The notes under the pieces were generated by a model. The model was not told the DNA's origin, ran no database searches, and was given only the letters and a program-made list of their open reading frames with translations. A stretch of DNA of 46,268 bases, from NCBI GenBank assembly GCA_002840755.1, contig PHBZ01000042.1, positions 1 to 46,268 of the forward strand, in the 5' to 3' direction. Origin of the DNA: Chloroflexi bacterium HGW-Chloroflexi-10. Its GTDB lineage: Bacteria; Chloroflexota; Anaerolineae; Anaerolineales; Anaerolineaceae. Positions 24,177-32,966 of the stretch are shown piece by piece. Numbering within the stretch: position 1 is the first letter of the stretch; each line of letters begins with the position of its first letter. Made by a program: the position numbers and the translations under genes.

Positions 24177-25862
24177 GTGAAATCACCCAATCTGATCGAT
24201 GAGAATGACTTACCCATATCGGGAAGCATGGAAAATAAAGTCTCTGAAGAAGCACCACTTTTAGAAAATCAAAGCAAGAACGTTCGTACAGAAATTCAAG
24301 AATATCTTGATGTAAGACAACAACGAAGATGGATTTTTCCAAGAGCTGCATTGGTTGGTGCATGTACCGGTGTTGTTGCATTGCTTTTTCGCGCAGGTTT
24401 GAGCGGTGCAGATACTTTTAGAAATGGTATGCTTACCTGGGCGCATGATATACCGATTTTTGGATGGGTTTTCCCTGTAGTATTTACCTTGCTTGGAGCC
24501 GGAATTTCGGTTAGCCTGACACATAAATTTGCACCTGAGGCCAGTGGAAGTGGTATTCCCCATTTGGAAGCTGTTCTCCATCGCGTTCGTACTTTGGATT
24601 GGAAACGTTTATTGCCGGTAAAATTTTTTGGAGGCATTATCGCCATCGGAAGCGGATTGGCTCTTGGGCGTGAAGGTCCAACTGTCCAAATGGGCGGCGC
24701 AGTTGGAGATGCTATCTCACGTCTATTGAAAGTATCGGAAAGAGAACGCCTGACTTTAATATCTGCTGGAGCAGGCGCAGGGTTGGCAGCAGCATTTAAT
24801 GCACCTTTATCGGGTTTGATTTTTGTGCTTGAAGAAGTACGCCGCGACTTTCAACCCATCGTGTTTGGCGCGGCTTTTGTGGCGGCAGTAATTGCAGACA
24901 TCATTGCCCGGCTTGGTTCAAATCAATTTGCTGTTTTTGCAATTCCCAGCTATCCGGTACCGCCCTTAGCATCTTTACCAATTTTTGCCCTATTGGGAAT
25001 AGTCGCTGGCTTTCTGGGTGTGTTTTTCAATCGCAGTCTGTTATTTGCCATTAATATATATGCTCGTGTCCCTAAAAGCTTTGTAATTCCTGCTGCAGCC
25101 ATCACAGGCGGGCTCATTGGGTTAGTTGGTTGGTTTTCTCCAATCATCATTGGTAGTGGACATACATTAGCAGAGTCTGCTCTTCAGGGAAATTTAGTTT
25201 TAGTTGTTATTCCGTTTTTATTAGTGATTCGTTTTATCATGACTACAGCCAGTTATGGAACCGGAGCACCTGGTGGAATTTTTGCTCCATTATTGGTGTT
25301 GGGTTCATTAATAGGCCTGGTCATTGGGCAAATTTCCCATAATCTGGCTCCAACTGTCGTGCCAATACCGGCAGTCTTCGCCGTTGTTGGGATGGCAGCC
25401 TATTTTACTGCTATTGTTCGAGCTCCTTTGACAGGAATTATGCTTATCGTTGAAATGACAGGAAATTATTCTCAAATGTTGCCTTTATTGGTAGCTTGTT
25501 TTTGTGCGTATGCGGTTGCCGAATTTCTGAAAGACTTACCAATTTATGAGGCAATGCTTGAACGTGACTTGAAACGTGGCGGCATTATCTCCCTTTTGAA
25601 ACAACCGGCAGTTGAAGAGTTCACGATTCAATCCTGTGCTCCGTTTGCAGGATTACAAGTACAATCTCTGGGGCTTCCACCCGGGTGTATTCTGGTTCGG
25701 TGTTCTGATGGAAAGCGTGAATGGGTACCGAAAGCAAATACCAGATTGGAGGCTCACATGCATATTACTGCAGTAATTGCTCCGGATGCTTCTGATAGTA
25801 TTGAGATTCTGCGGCGAGGGTGTATGAATCCAAACCCAACCGAAAACAAAATAAATAAGTAA
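24177..25862 (+). CDS. ClC-family chloride channel/antiporter with C-terminal TrkA-C domain
   Basis: 561 residues. After about 45 hydrophilic residues come the ClC membrane helices. Selectivity motifs are GSGIPHLEA, GREGPTVQMGG (gating glutamate) and GTGAPGGIFAPLLVLG. The VLEEVRRDF segment keeps the internal glutamate pair, which points to a chloride/proton exchanger more than a channel. The last ~80 residues (EEFTIQSCAPFAGLQVQSLGLPPG...) form a TrkA-C-like ligand-binding domain, not the more common CBS pair. Translation starts at a GTG at 24177 with AGGA about 10 nt upstream. It stands alone, with no partner gene. Confidence 0.93.
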   Translation: MKSPNLIDENDLPISGSMENKVSEEAPLLENQSKNVRTEIQEYLDVRQQRRWIFPRAALVGACTGVVALLFRAGLSGADTFRNGMLTWAHDIPIFGWVFPVVFTLLGAGISVSLTHKFAPEASGSGIPHLEAVLHRVRTLDWKRLLPVKFFGGIIAIGSGLALGREGPTVQMGGAVGDAISRLLKVSERERLTLISAGAGAGLAAAFNAPLSGLIFVLEEVRRDFQPIVFGAAFVAAVIADIIARLGSNQFAVFAIPSYPVPPLASLPIFALLGIVAGFLGVFFNRSLLFAINIYARVPKSFVIPAAAITGGLIGLVGWFSPIIIGSGHTLAESALQGNLVLVVIPFLLVIRFIMTTASYGTGAPGGIFAPLLVLGSLIGLVIGQISHNLAPTVVPIPAVFAVVGMAAYFTAIVRAPLTGIMLIVEMTGNYSQMLPLLVACFCAYAVAEFLKDLPIYEAMLERDLKRGGIISLLKQPAVEEFTIQSCAPFAGLQVQSLGLPPGCILVRCSDGKREWVPKANTRLEAHMHITAVIAPDASDSIEILRRGCMNPNPTENKINK

Positions 25863-25915
25863 TCCTTGCCTGAAATACTTGCCAAGTCCATAATTAGAAT
25901 ATTGATTTGTCCCCC

Positions 25916-25944
25916 TTGTCATATTTTTCCGACTTATATATAGA
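25916..25944 (+). promoter_or_regulatory. Candidate promoter for the ECF sigma operon
   Basis: TTGTCA (25916-25921), 17 nt, TATAGA (25939-25944), about 58 nt before the sigma factor ATG. This is a housekeeping-type match; I did not find an obvious ECF-type GAAC/TC element. Confidence 0.35.
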
Positions 25945-26001
25945 GCTCAAAATTCAATCTTCCTACGCAGGATATCGTGAAAACGATCAAAAAGGAAATT
26001 T

Positions 26002-26577
26002 ATGACAGATAGCAGTATTGCATTGATAACCAAACAGACCAGGCGCGAGTCAGATGAAATAAGAATCATTCAGGCTGCCAGAAAAGCCCCCAGGGTATTT
26101 GGCGAGTTATATCAGCTATACGTGCAACAAGTATTCAGATATCTTTACAGCCGGTTGGGTAATGTGCATGATGCAGAAGACATCACCGCTCAGACTTTTC
26201 TTGTCGCCTTCGAATCTTTTGACAGATTCCGGCAGGATGGGCATTTTTCTTCCTGGTTATTTACGATTGCTCGCAATAAAGCGATGGACCACTTTCGTCG
26301 ACGAATAAATTCAACAACCATGGATGTGATTGAATCTATTCCCGTAGAATACGATCCGCTAGCCGGAGTGATCCAATCCGAGCAAGCTTCAGCTCTCTCG
26401 AGGTTGATTCAGACGTTATCCGAAGAGGATCAGGAATTGTTGCGTTTGCGTTTTTTGGCGGAAATGAGTTTTCCGGAAATTGCCCATTTGCATCAGCGCA
26501 ATGAAGACGCGATTAAAAAATCAATCTACCGGTTGCTGGCGCGGTTACACAGCCAGTTGGAGGTTACTAATGAATGA
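26002..26577 (+). CDS. ECF-type RNA polymerase sigma factor
   Basis: 191 residues. Region 2 spans about residues 30-100: FGELYQLYVQQVFRYLYSRLGNVHDAEDITAQTFL (core binding and -10 recognition) with FSSWLFTIARNKAMDHFRRR. Region 4 is at about 130-185: LSEEDQELLRLRFLAEMSFPEIAHLHQRNEDAIKKSIYRLLARL, a helix-turn-helix for the -35 element. Region 3 is absent, as in all ECF factors. A GGAAA site precedes the ATG. The 3' end overlaps the next gene by 8 nt, which encodes a membrane protein with a short cytoplasmic head, the usual arrangement for a sigma and anti-sigma pair. Confidence 0.95.
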   Translation: MTDSSIALITKQTRRESDEIRIIQAARKAPRVFGELYQLYVQQVFRYLYSRLGNVHDAEDITAQTFLVAFESFDRFRQDGHFSSWLFTIARNKAMDHFRRRINSTTMDVIESIPVEYDPLAGVIQSEQASALSRLIQTLSEEDQELLRLRFLAEMSFPEIAHLHQRNEDAIKKSIYRLLARLHSQLEVTNE

Positions 26578-28834
26578 AAGGACTTCACCCCCCGAGTTTG
26601 AAGAGAATATTCGTCAATCCTACACCATACCAGAACTGCGCTCCGAATTTGTAGATCAGGTATATGCTGATTTGATGCAGCGTGCCTCTAAAAAATCCCG
26701 CAAGCCACTTGCTTTTTTAGGATTGCGACCAGCATGGACCGTCACTCTCGCAATTCTTTCCCTGCTGCTTATCAGTGCCCTGGTGATTGGTCCGCAGCGA
26801 GTCTATGCCTCTGTAATGTCTCTGTTTGGGTATATCCCGGGTGTTGGAATTGTGGATCAAAACGCCCCTATCCGTGTGCTGGAAGAACCAGTCAGTATCA
26901 CTCGTGATGGAATTTCCATCACAGTGACTTCGGCGACACTGACAGGAGATAGTACTCATATTGACTATCGTATCTTTGGCGTACCAGGGTCGGCCTACCC
27001 TGAACGCGAGGACATGATCGGCTGCACCCTGTCGGAATATTTGCGCCTTCCGGATGGGACGCAACTTGCCCGGATGGACAACGACTTCCTTCCTGTTCCG
27101 AAAGGAATAAACGAAGCCACCTTTGTGGTGCCATGTATTTTTAACACCCTACCGGGTACACTCCCGGAAAACTGGGAACTTCCTCTGAGTTTCGTCCTTG
27201 CTCCACCGGACCTGACAGTAATGCCGGTAATTGAGCTTTCTCCTTCGCCTCAGGTCAGCCAGGCTCCATCTGACACTGCCGTCTCCGAAAATGGCAGCGC
27301 CACTCCCGATACTTTGATAGACAATTCCGTAACAGTGAGCAAAGTAATCGAAACCGTGGATGGATATATCTTGATCGGTCAGCTTCTTCCCCAAAGCCAA
27401 CCCGGCGAAAGGACGCAGCTGACTGGTGTTCCGGAGATTTGGGATGCCAGTGGTATGCAGGTGACATATACTTTTCCACAAGATGTCTACCAGGAAATGG
27501 GTGCAACCGGTTGGGCAGTGCAGTTTAAAGCCGCTGGCCTGGTTTATCCCTTAACCATCACTTTCTCGAGCGTAGAAATCCGCCAGGCTGACCCTAATGC
27601 TGTGGCAGAATTCACTTTTGACGCCGGCTACAACCCGCAGCCTGGTCAGGAATGGACCCTGAACCAGGAAATCCAGCTTGCTGGGCATACCTTGAAACTG
27701 GAATACATTACTGCTGATTCGCGCAACGGCTACTCGTTTGGTTTTCAGGTAGACCCGCAAGTATACAGCGCCAGCGTTCAAATTGAGGGATTTACACCCG
27801 TTGGCGGAGGTGGAGGTGGTGGAGGAGGTCTGACAAATGGTGAGTTCAACGTGACTTTGAGTTATGCCCAAATTCCGACTGGTGTGCTCTCTGTCACACT
27901 TTCCAACCTGACCCTCATTGGCGCCCCAATCACCTGGCAGGGTCAGTGGTCACCCAGTACACCACGCACCGATCTACCAGCCAATCCGACGCCTCAATCT
28001 GGCTTGTGCTTGATGGCAGATTCCCTTGAACTGCTCCAACCGGCTCTACCTACTCTTTCCAATGGGAAGGCCCTGATCTATGAAAAGCTAGAAACGGGTG
28101 CCTGGGGTCTTGTAATTTACAATCTGGATGGAAGTCAGAAGCAGGTGGTAGTTCCGGCTGGCAATTGGGGAGCTCTTTCGCCGGACGGTAGCCAGGTGGC
28201 ATACTCTGCTACAGACAATCGAATTCACATCGTCGACATTGCTTCCCAGACTGAGAAAGTCTTGCCGGGTGCTGGTGGATTCAACCTGCATTGGTCACCG
28301 GAGGGACAACAGATTGCATACATCGGAAGTGATGGCAGTGTAATCAATAGCGTATTTGTTATCAACATCGATGGCACTCAGGTACGCCAAATCTCTGACT
28401 TGAGTTATGAATTGGTCATTGGTTGGTCGTCGAAGGACATGCTCTACTTCGTAGCGCCATACACCGGCGGAGCAGCGTGGAAGGTGTACTCCTATGATTT
28501 AGCCAGTGGCACGGTCCAGGAACGGTTCACTATTGAGAATGGTACACCGAAATTCCTCAACCCCAAGCTTTCACCGGATGGGAATTGGATTGCCTATCGA
28601 GGACGGGATAACAGCAGTTTGTACCTGGTGCGCACAGATGGAAGCGACATGCACCTCGTGATGGACAATGTCGGTGCAGTTGGAATTGAATGGAGCCGCT
28701 CTGGCTGGCTGGGGATAAGTCTGCGGAAAGCAAATTCCGACGAGTCAACAGTAATCCTAATCAATCCAGATAGCTGTGAAGGGTACCTGTTGCCTGCTTT
28801 GCATGGAGAATTGGAAGGGTTGTTTATCCCATAA
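26570..28834 (+). CDS. Putative membrane anti-sigma factor fused to a DUF4179-like domain and a beta-propeller
   Basis: 754 residues from the ATG at 26570, which has GGAGG 7 nt upstream and overlaps the sigma gene by 8 nt. A cytoplasmic head of about 54 residues is followed by one membrane segment (about 55-75). The outer part begins with RVYASVMSLFGYIPGVGIVDQ and a beta-rich region resembling DUF4179/anti-sigma extracellular domains. A run of nine glycines (412-420) follows, then from about 485 a TolB/WD40-like propeller with repeats such as GALSPDGSQVAYSA, LHWSPEGQQIAYIGSDG and PKLSPDGNWIAYRG. The head is short and lacks a ZAS HXXXCXXC motif, so the anti-sigma role rests on gene order and topology. 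The fusion to a propeller suggests the protein senses a glycan or peptide outside. Confidence 0.78.
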   Translation: MNERTSPPEFEENIRQSYTIPELRSEFVDQVYADLMQRASKKSRKPLAFLGLRPAWTVTLAILSLLLISALVIGPQRVYASVMSLFGYIPGVGIVDQNAPIRVLEEPVSITRDGISITVTSATLTGDSTHIDYRIFGVPGSAYPEREDMIGCTLSEYLRLPDGTQLARMDNDFLPVPKGINEATFVVPCIFNTLPGTLPENWELPLSFVLAPPDLTVMPVIELSPSPQVSQAPSDTAVSENGSATPDTLIDNSVTVSKVIETVDGYILIGQLLPQSQPGERTQLTGVPEIWDASGMQVTYTFPQDVYQEMGATGWAVQFKAAGLVYPLTITFSSVEIRQADPNAVAEFTFDAGYNPQPGQEWTLNQEIQLAGHTLKLEYITADSRNGYSFGFQVDPQVYSASVQIEGFTPVGGGGGGGGGLTNGEFNVTLSYAQIPTGVLSVTLSNLTLIGAPITWQGQWSPSTPRTDLPANPTPQSGLCLMADSLELLQPALPTLSNGKALIYEKLETGAWGLVIYNLDGSQKQVVVPAGNWGALSPDGSQVAYSATDNRIHIVDIASQTEKVLPGAGGFNLHWSPEGQQIAYIGSDGSVINSVFVINIDGTQVRQISDLSYELVIGWSSKDMLYFVAPYTGGAAWKVYSYDLASGTVQERFTIENGTPKFLNPKLSPDGNWIAYRGRDNSSLYLVRTDGSDMHLVMDNVGAVGIEWSRSGWLGISLRKANSDESTVILINPDSCEGYLLPALHGELEGLFIP

Positions 28835-28922
28835 ATTAACCGAACTAACCATTGATCTATTCATCAAAAGGATGGAGAGCTGCCCAGGATTGCTCTCCAT
28901 CCGCAATTCATGGAGGGAAACC

Positions 28923-29990
28923 ATGTCTGATAGGTTACACAATATCTTGCTGCTCCTTTTTTTTATATCGAGCTTAACTGCCTGTCAGCCGGTTCTACCG
29001 GTTGATATTCCAACTCCTTCGGCAACATATCAGGTCAGTGTGACTCCCTTACCTACAAAAACAAAGTTTGCACCAACCGCCACGCTGCTTCTCACGCCCA
29101 TACCCTCATCCACACCTACTGATACATTAGTAAGTGCGGATGTTCAAAATGCCGAATTTATCTTTATCAAAGAAACCATCCCGGATGGGGCGAATTACCA
29201 ACCCGGTCAGGTGTTTCACAAAACCTGGACGATCAAAAATGGAGGCAGTCGAATATGGAATGCAGAGTATGGGCTGGCAATCACTTCAACGAAGCTGGCC
29301 AATGAAACACTTGGAAGCCTGGAGAAAATCCCTCTTCCTCATGCAGTAAAACCTGGGGAGATTGTTGAAATTGGAGTTGATCTGATAGCCCCGGAACAAA
29401 ACGGTCAGTATACCGTTTACTACCAATTAATGGATGAGACGGAGACACCCGTGCCTAATAGTCAGATTTGGGTATCCATCACTGTCGGAAATATTCCTGT
29501 AGTGAGTAGCGTAGGTATCTCGGTGGAATTTCGAAAAGCCTCCATGCAAGCGGGTGAATTTACCGTGGATTTCTGTATGCAGCTTCCCGATGGATATGCC
29601 TGGTACCCATGGAATGTGATTCTGAGCGTTGATCAACAAAACTATACGCCAAGTGGAAGCCGTATTGATCCAGTTGGTGCGACAACGGCGAATAAATGTT
29701 TCAGTTTCAATTTTCCGGTTTTAGTTTCTTCGGGTGCAATTTATCAGCTGTCAATCGGAAAAGTGGAACTGCCCCCTGAAGTCAATCAGGCTGAAAATTG
29801 TTCGAGAGCACAAACTACCCTTCGTGCAGATTATCCGGGATTTGATTTTACATGCGCCGGGCCTGGTTCGTGGTATTCAAACCTGGTTTTGCCACCTGGC
29901 ATGACCACCGAAAAAGCGGATCAATTAATTTTGGATGCAATGTCCAGTTCAATTTATGGCCCTTGGTTAATTAATGGGAGTGTTCCTTGA
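28923..29990 (+). CDS. Lipoprotein with NBR1-like Ig domain
   Basis: 355 residues starting at 28923, with GGAGGG 5 nt upstream. In-frame ATGs before it lie inside the upstream gene and lack a ribosome site. The signal peptide ends SSLTAC (lipobox), followed by a T/P/S-rich linker to about residue 75. From about 80 to 185 there is an Ig-like domain of the NBR1/FW type: FIKETIPDGANYQPGQVF, then the tryptophan-bearing TWTIKNGGSRIWNAEYGLA and VDLIAPEQNGQYTVYYQLMD. Bacterial copies are common on secreted Chloroflexota proteins and probably bind partners. The C-terminal half has paired cysteines (CMQLPDGY, KCFSF, NCSRA, FTCAG) and no recognised domain. Confidence 0.82.
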   Translation: MSDRLHNILLLLFFISSLTACQPVLPVDIPTPSATYQVSVTPLPTKTKFAPTATLLLTPIPSSTPTDTLVSADVQNAEFIFIKETIPDGANYQPGQVFHKTWTIKNGGSRIWNAEYGLAITSTKLANETLGSLEKIPLPHAVKPGEIVEIGVDLIAPEQNGQYTVYYQLMDETETPVPNSQIWVSITVGNIPVVSSVGISVEFRKASMQAGEFTVDFCMQLPDGYAWYPWNVILSVDQQNYTPSGSRIDPVGATTANKCFSFNFPVLVSSGAIYQLSIGKVELPPEVNQAENCSRAQTTLRADYPGFDFTCAGPGSWYSNLVLPPGMTTEKADQLILDAMSSSIYGPWLINGSVP

Positions 29991-30027
29991 CGCAGGGAAC
30001 CTTTTTTTGCGCCTGACGTCTTTAATA

Positions 30028-30732
30028 ATGATGAAGTATATACTGTTGCTTGTCAGTATTCTAGCTTTATGTCTGGTCTCGCCGAACCAGGCAAGTATCT
30101 GGCAATTAGAAGATCAGCAGCTTGTTAATGAGAATGATTTCCAGGAGTTTAAATCTGGATTTTTGGTGACCACCGCTTCTTCCGCAGATTTTGATGATGA
30201 TGGAAAATTGGAATGTCTGGAATTATCAGGGGATGTATTGCAAATCACCAATTGTGACAACCAGGTGTTCTGGCAAAGCCCAATCAGTTGGCAGGTGAAA
30301 GAAGCGCAAATCACTGATTTGAACCGCGATGGAATGGATGAAGTGACCCTGGTTGTCTGGCGTCCTTTCCAACCCTGGCCGATTGACCGGTTCCTTCCAT
30401 CTGCTGGGCGGATCAATGATTTTCATGATCAAAATGGAATGAGCTGTCATGTAATTCTTATTGGGTGGGCACGGCAGGATTATAATGAATTATGGGCAGG
30501 ATCGGCTTTGATCCGCCCGGTTTCTCGCTTGCGAGCAGTGGACTTGGATGGTGACGGTTTGCAAGAGATGGTAGCACTGGAAGAAATCTATGATGCTGCA
30601 ATCTCTGTTGGAGCGTTAACTATCTGGCATTGGAGTGGTTTTGGTTTCTCATTAATGGATAAAGTAGAAGGAAAATTTCGTCAAATTGATGTAATTGGAA
30701 GTCCAATTCAAAATTGGGTTTTTACCCGATAA
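30028..30732 (+). CDS. Exported FG-GAP/VCBS-like repeat protein
   Basis: About 234 residues. Start uncertain: 30028 (MMKYILLLVSILAL, a signal peptide) is preferred, but no ribosome site precedes it; an upstream ATG at 29974 overlaps the previous gene by 17 nt. Three calcium-loop-like repeats are visible: ADFDDDGKLECLEL, TDLNRDGMDEVTLV and VDLDGDGLQEMVAL, as in integrin-type FG-GAP propeller blades. The protein is too short for a full seven-blade propeller. It probably folds outside the cell and binds calcium. It lies in the same plus-strand series as the Ig-domain lipoprotein and the DUF3160 lipoprotein. Confidence 0.75.
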   Translation: MMKYILLLVSILALCLVSPNQASIWQLEDQQLVNENDFQEFKSGFLVTTASSADFDDDGKLECLELSGDVLQITNCDNQVFWQSPISWQVKEAQITDLNRDGMDEVTLVVWRPFQPWPIDRFLPSAGRINDFHDQNGMSCHVILIGWARQDYNELWAGSALIRPVSRLRAVDLDGDGLQEMVALEEIYDAAISVGALTIWHWSGFGFSLMDKVEGKFRQIDVIGSPIQNWVFTR

Positions 30733-30744
30733 AAGGAGAATAGA

Positions 30745-32958
30745 ATGAAGAGAAGAAAGCTTCCTGTGTTTTTTGTTGTTTTGATGGTTATGACTCTGGT
30801 CATGTCTTGCAATATTCCGCTTGCACAAACACCAACTTCTACAACTACATCGCCATCTACGACAGTTCCTGAGACAAGTGAGACGGCTTCTCCCACCAAA
30901 GCCGCGGTAGATATAGATATTACAGTAAGCAAGTTTGCTGAATATCAACAACAATCCGTAATGCTGCCGGGGACTTTCAATGGCGAATATTCGCTGCCGC
31001 TTGATCTGACCACGGTAGACAATCTGGATCAATTTGACCTGACTGAGACACAACAATCGTCATTAAGTTCGAATGGATTTGTAGTAACACCCCCCGACAA
31101 TTCTCCGGAAAAACTGTTTACAGAGTTTTATCAGGGGTATGAATCAGTGAGATATGACGAAACCCCGATTTTTGTGACTACTGATGCAATTTTCCATGTT
31201 TATCACCTGATATTCGATAAAATGCTGCGCGATCTGGAGGTTAATGCGTTTATCCCTACCTTGAAAGAATTAACCTCAACGATGGTGGTGGCGACAACTG
31301 AGCAATACCAATCCTTGAAGGGGACCTCGCTTGAAGATGCCGCTTTGCGTAATGTGGCATTTTTCTCGATTGCGGCTTCACTTTTGCAAACCGGCGATGC
31401 GGTTTTACCTGAAGCACAGAATTATGTGGATGCCGAACTGGCATTGATCAATGCGGCAGGCGGTACGTTTCCATCTCCTTTGTGGGCAAATGAAAATCAG
31501 ACAGCCGATTTACAACTCATAGAAGATTACTCACAATACATTCCGCGTGGGCATTATACACGCAGCGCTGAACTTGAAGTCTATTTCAGAACAATGATGT
31601 GGTATGGACGGTTGACATTCCGGCTAAAAGACCCATTGGAGACTCAGCGGGCATTATTAATTACCCAGGCTTTGCGCTCGGCCACCAGCCCTGCGGGTAA
31701 TTCTGCGTTGACCTTATGGCAGAACATCTATGATCCGACTGTATTTATTGTTGGTAAGGCTGACGACCTGGGCGTGTATGAATATGGAGCGATATCAGAT
31801 GCTGTATTTGGCGCAAGTTCTATTATTTCTATATTTGCTGATGAGAATCTGATGGAAAACTTTGTTGCTTCAGCCAAGCAGTTACCTCCACCGCAGGTAA
31901 ATTCAATGTGGGTATATATCTGGCAGGACCGCGATGATGTAACCCAGGGTTTCCGCTTTATGGGGCAGCGTTTTACTCTTGATGAATATGTGTTTGGGCA
32001 GCTAATGTGGCGCAATGTGGGCACCCTTGATAAACCGCGTGATTTGCCAAAAGCGTTGGATTTTTTCGCCGCTCAGGGTTCTGAAACAGCACTTTCTCTG
32101 TTGGAAGAGATGGGTGAAACAGAATTTGAGAACTACACCAGCCAAATGACCAAAGTTAAACAAGAGGTCTCTCAGCTTGGATTGGACTCATGGACGCAAA
32201 ATCTTTACTGGTCTTGGTTGTATGCCCTGCAGCCGGTTTTCGCAGAGAAAGGGCTGGAATACCCAGCATTTATGCAAACGGATGCCTGGGCTCACAAAGA
32301 TATGCAAACGGCTTTGGGCTCCTGGACTGAGTTAAAGCATGACACCATTCTGTATTCGAAACAGGTAATGGCCGAGATGGGTGGTGGATCCGATGATAAT
32401 GCGCCGCTTGGTTATGTGGAACCCAACCCGGAAGCGTACGCACGCCTGTTAGCCCTGGCGCAAATGACCCGCTCTGGTTTGGAAAGCCGTGGTTTGTTGG
32501 ACATGGTCACTCAAGGCAACCTGGATAACATGATTGATGAATTAGCCTTCTTCCTGGATATTTCTCAGCGCGAATTAAATGGCGGAGAAATTAGTGTTGA
32601 AGATTATTGGCGCATTCAATATTTCGGCGGTTGGCTCGAGGCTACTACCATTGCAGCGGCAGATACCGAATCATCTGAACCTGGACGTAATTATCTGGAA
32701 GATCAGAAGTCACCTGTCGTTGCAGACATAGCAACCGGCGTGGGAAGGGTATTGGAAGAAGGCGTGGGGTATCCAACACTGATCTATGTGGTAACTCCTC
32801 ACCAGCCGTATCAGATTGCTGTTGGGATGGTCTATACGTATTATGAGTTTGTAGTGTCTCCGGATCAACGCATGACAGATGAAACCTGGCGTAGTCTGCT
32901 CGAATCGAATAACCCGCCGGAAATGCCCGAATGGACAACTTCATTTATTGTGCCTTGA
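30745..32958 (+). CDS. DUF3160 lipoprotein
   Basis: 737 residues. The signal peptide ends VMSCN (lipobox), followed by a T/S/P-rich linker to about residue 60. The rest matches the DUF3160 type: RYDETPIFVTTDAIFHVYHLIFDKMLRDLE near residue 140, DLGVYEYGAISDAVFGA, MWVYIWQDRDDVTQGFRFMGQRF, the DLPKALDFFAAQGSE block, and VTPHQPYQIAVGMVYTYYEFV near the end. The function of the family is unknown; members are large secreted or anchored, mostly helical proteins. AAAGGAG precedes the ATG. It lies 12 bp after the FG-GAP gene and its end is 8 bp from the start of the CapA-like gene, so they form one operon. Confidence 0.88.
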   Translation: MKRRKLPVFFVVLMVMTLVMSCNIPLAQTPTSTTTSPSTTVPETSETASPTKAAVDIDITVSKFAEYQQQSVMLPGTFNGEYSLPLDLTTVDNLDQFDLTETQQSSLSSNGFVVTPPDNSPEKLFTEFYQGYESVRYDETPIFVTTDAIFHVYHLIFDKMLRDLEVNAFIPTLKELTSTMVVATTEQYQSLKGTSLEDAALRNVAFFSIAASLLQTGDAVLPEAQNYVDAELALINAAGGTFPSPLWANENQTADLQLIEDYSQYIPRGHYTRSAELEVYFRTMMWYGRLTFRLKDPLETQRALLITQALRSATSPAGNSALTLWQNIYDPTVFIVGKADDLGVYEYGAISDAVFGASSIISIFADENLMENFVASAKQLPPPQVNSMWVYIWQDRDDVTQGFRFMGQRFTLDEYVFGQLMWRNVGTLDKPRDLPKALDFFAAQGSETALSLLEEMGETEFENYTSQMTKVKQEVSQLGLDSWTQNLYWSWLYALQPVFAEKGLEYPAFMQTDAWAHKDMQTALGSWTELKHDTILYSKQVMAEMGGGSDDNAPLGYVEPNPEAYARLLALAQMTRSGLESRGLLDMVTQGNLDNMIDELAFFLDISQRELNGGEISVEDYWRIQYFGGWLEATTIAAADTESSEPGRNYLEDQKSPVVADIATGVGRVLEEGVGYPTLIYVVTPHQPYQIAVGMVYTYYEFVVSPDQRMTDETWRSLLESNNPPEMPEWTTSFIVP

Positions 32959-32966
32959 AGTTTAAA

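Noticed and set aside
26480..26569. Longer start for the putative anti-sigma factor
   Set aside because: It lies inside the sigma factor gene in another frame; GGAGG precedes the ATG at 26570.
28776..28922. Longer start for the Ig-domain lipoprotein
   Set aside because: These 49 codons overlap the upstream gene, have no ribosome site and would bury the signal peptide inside the protein.
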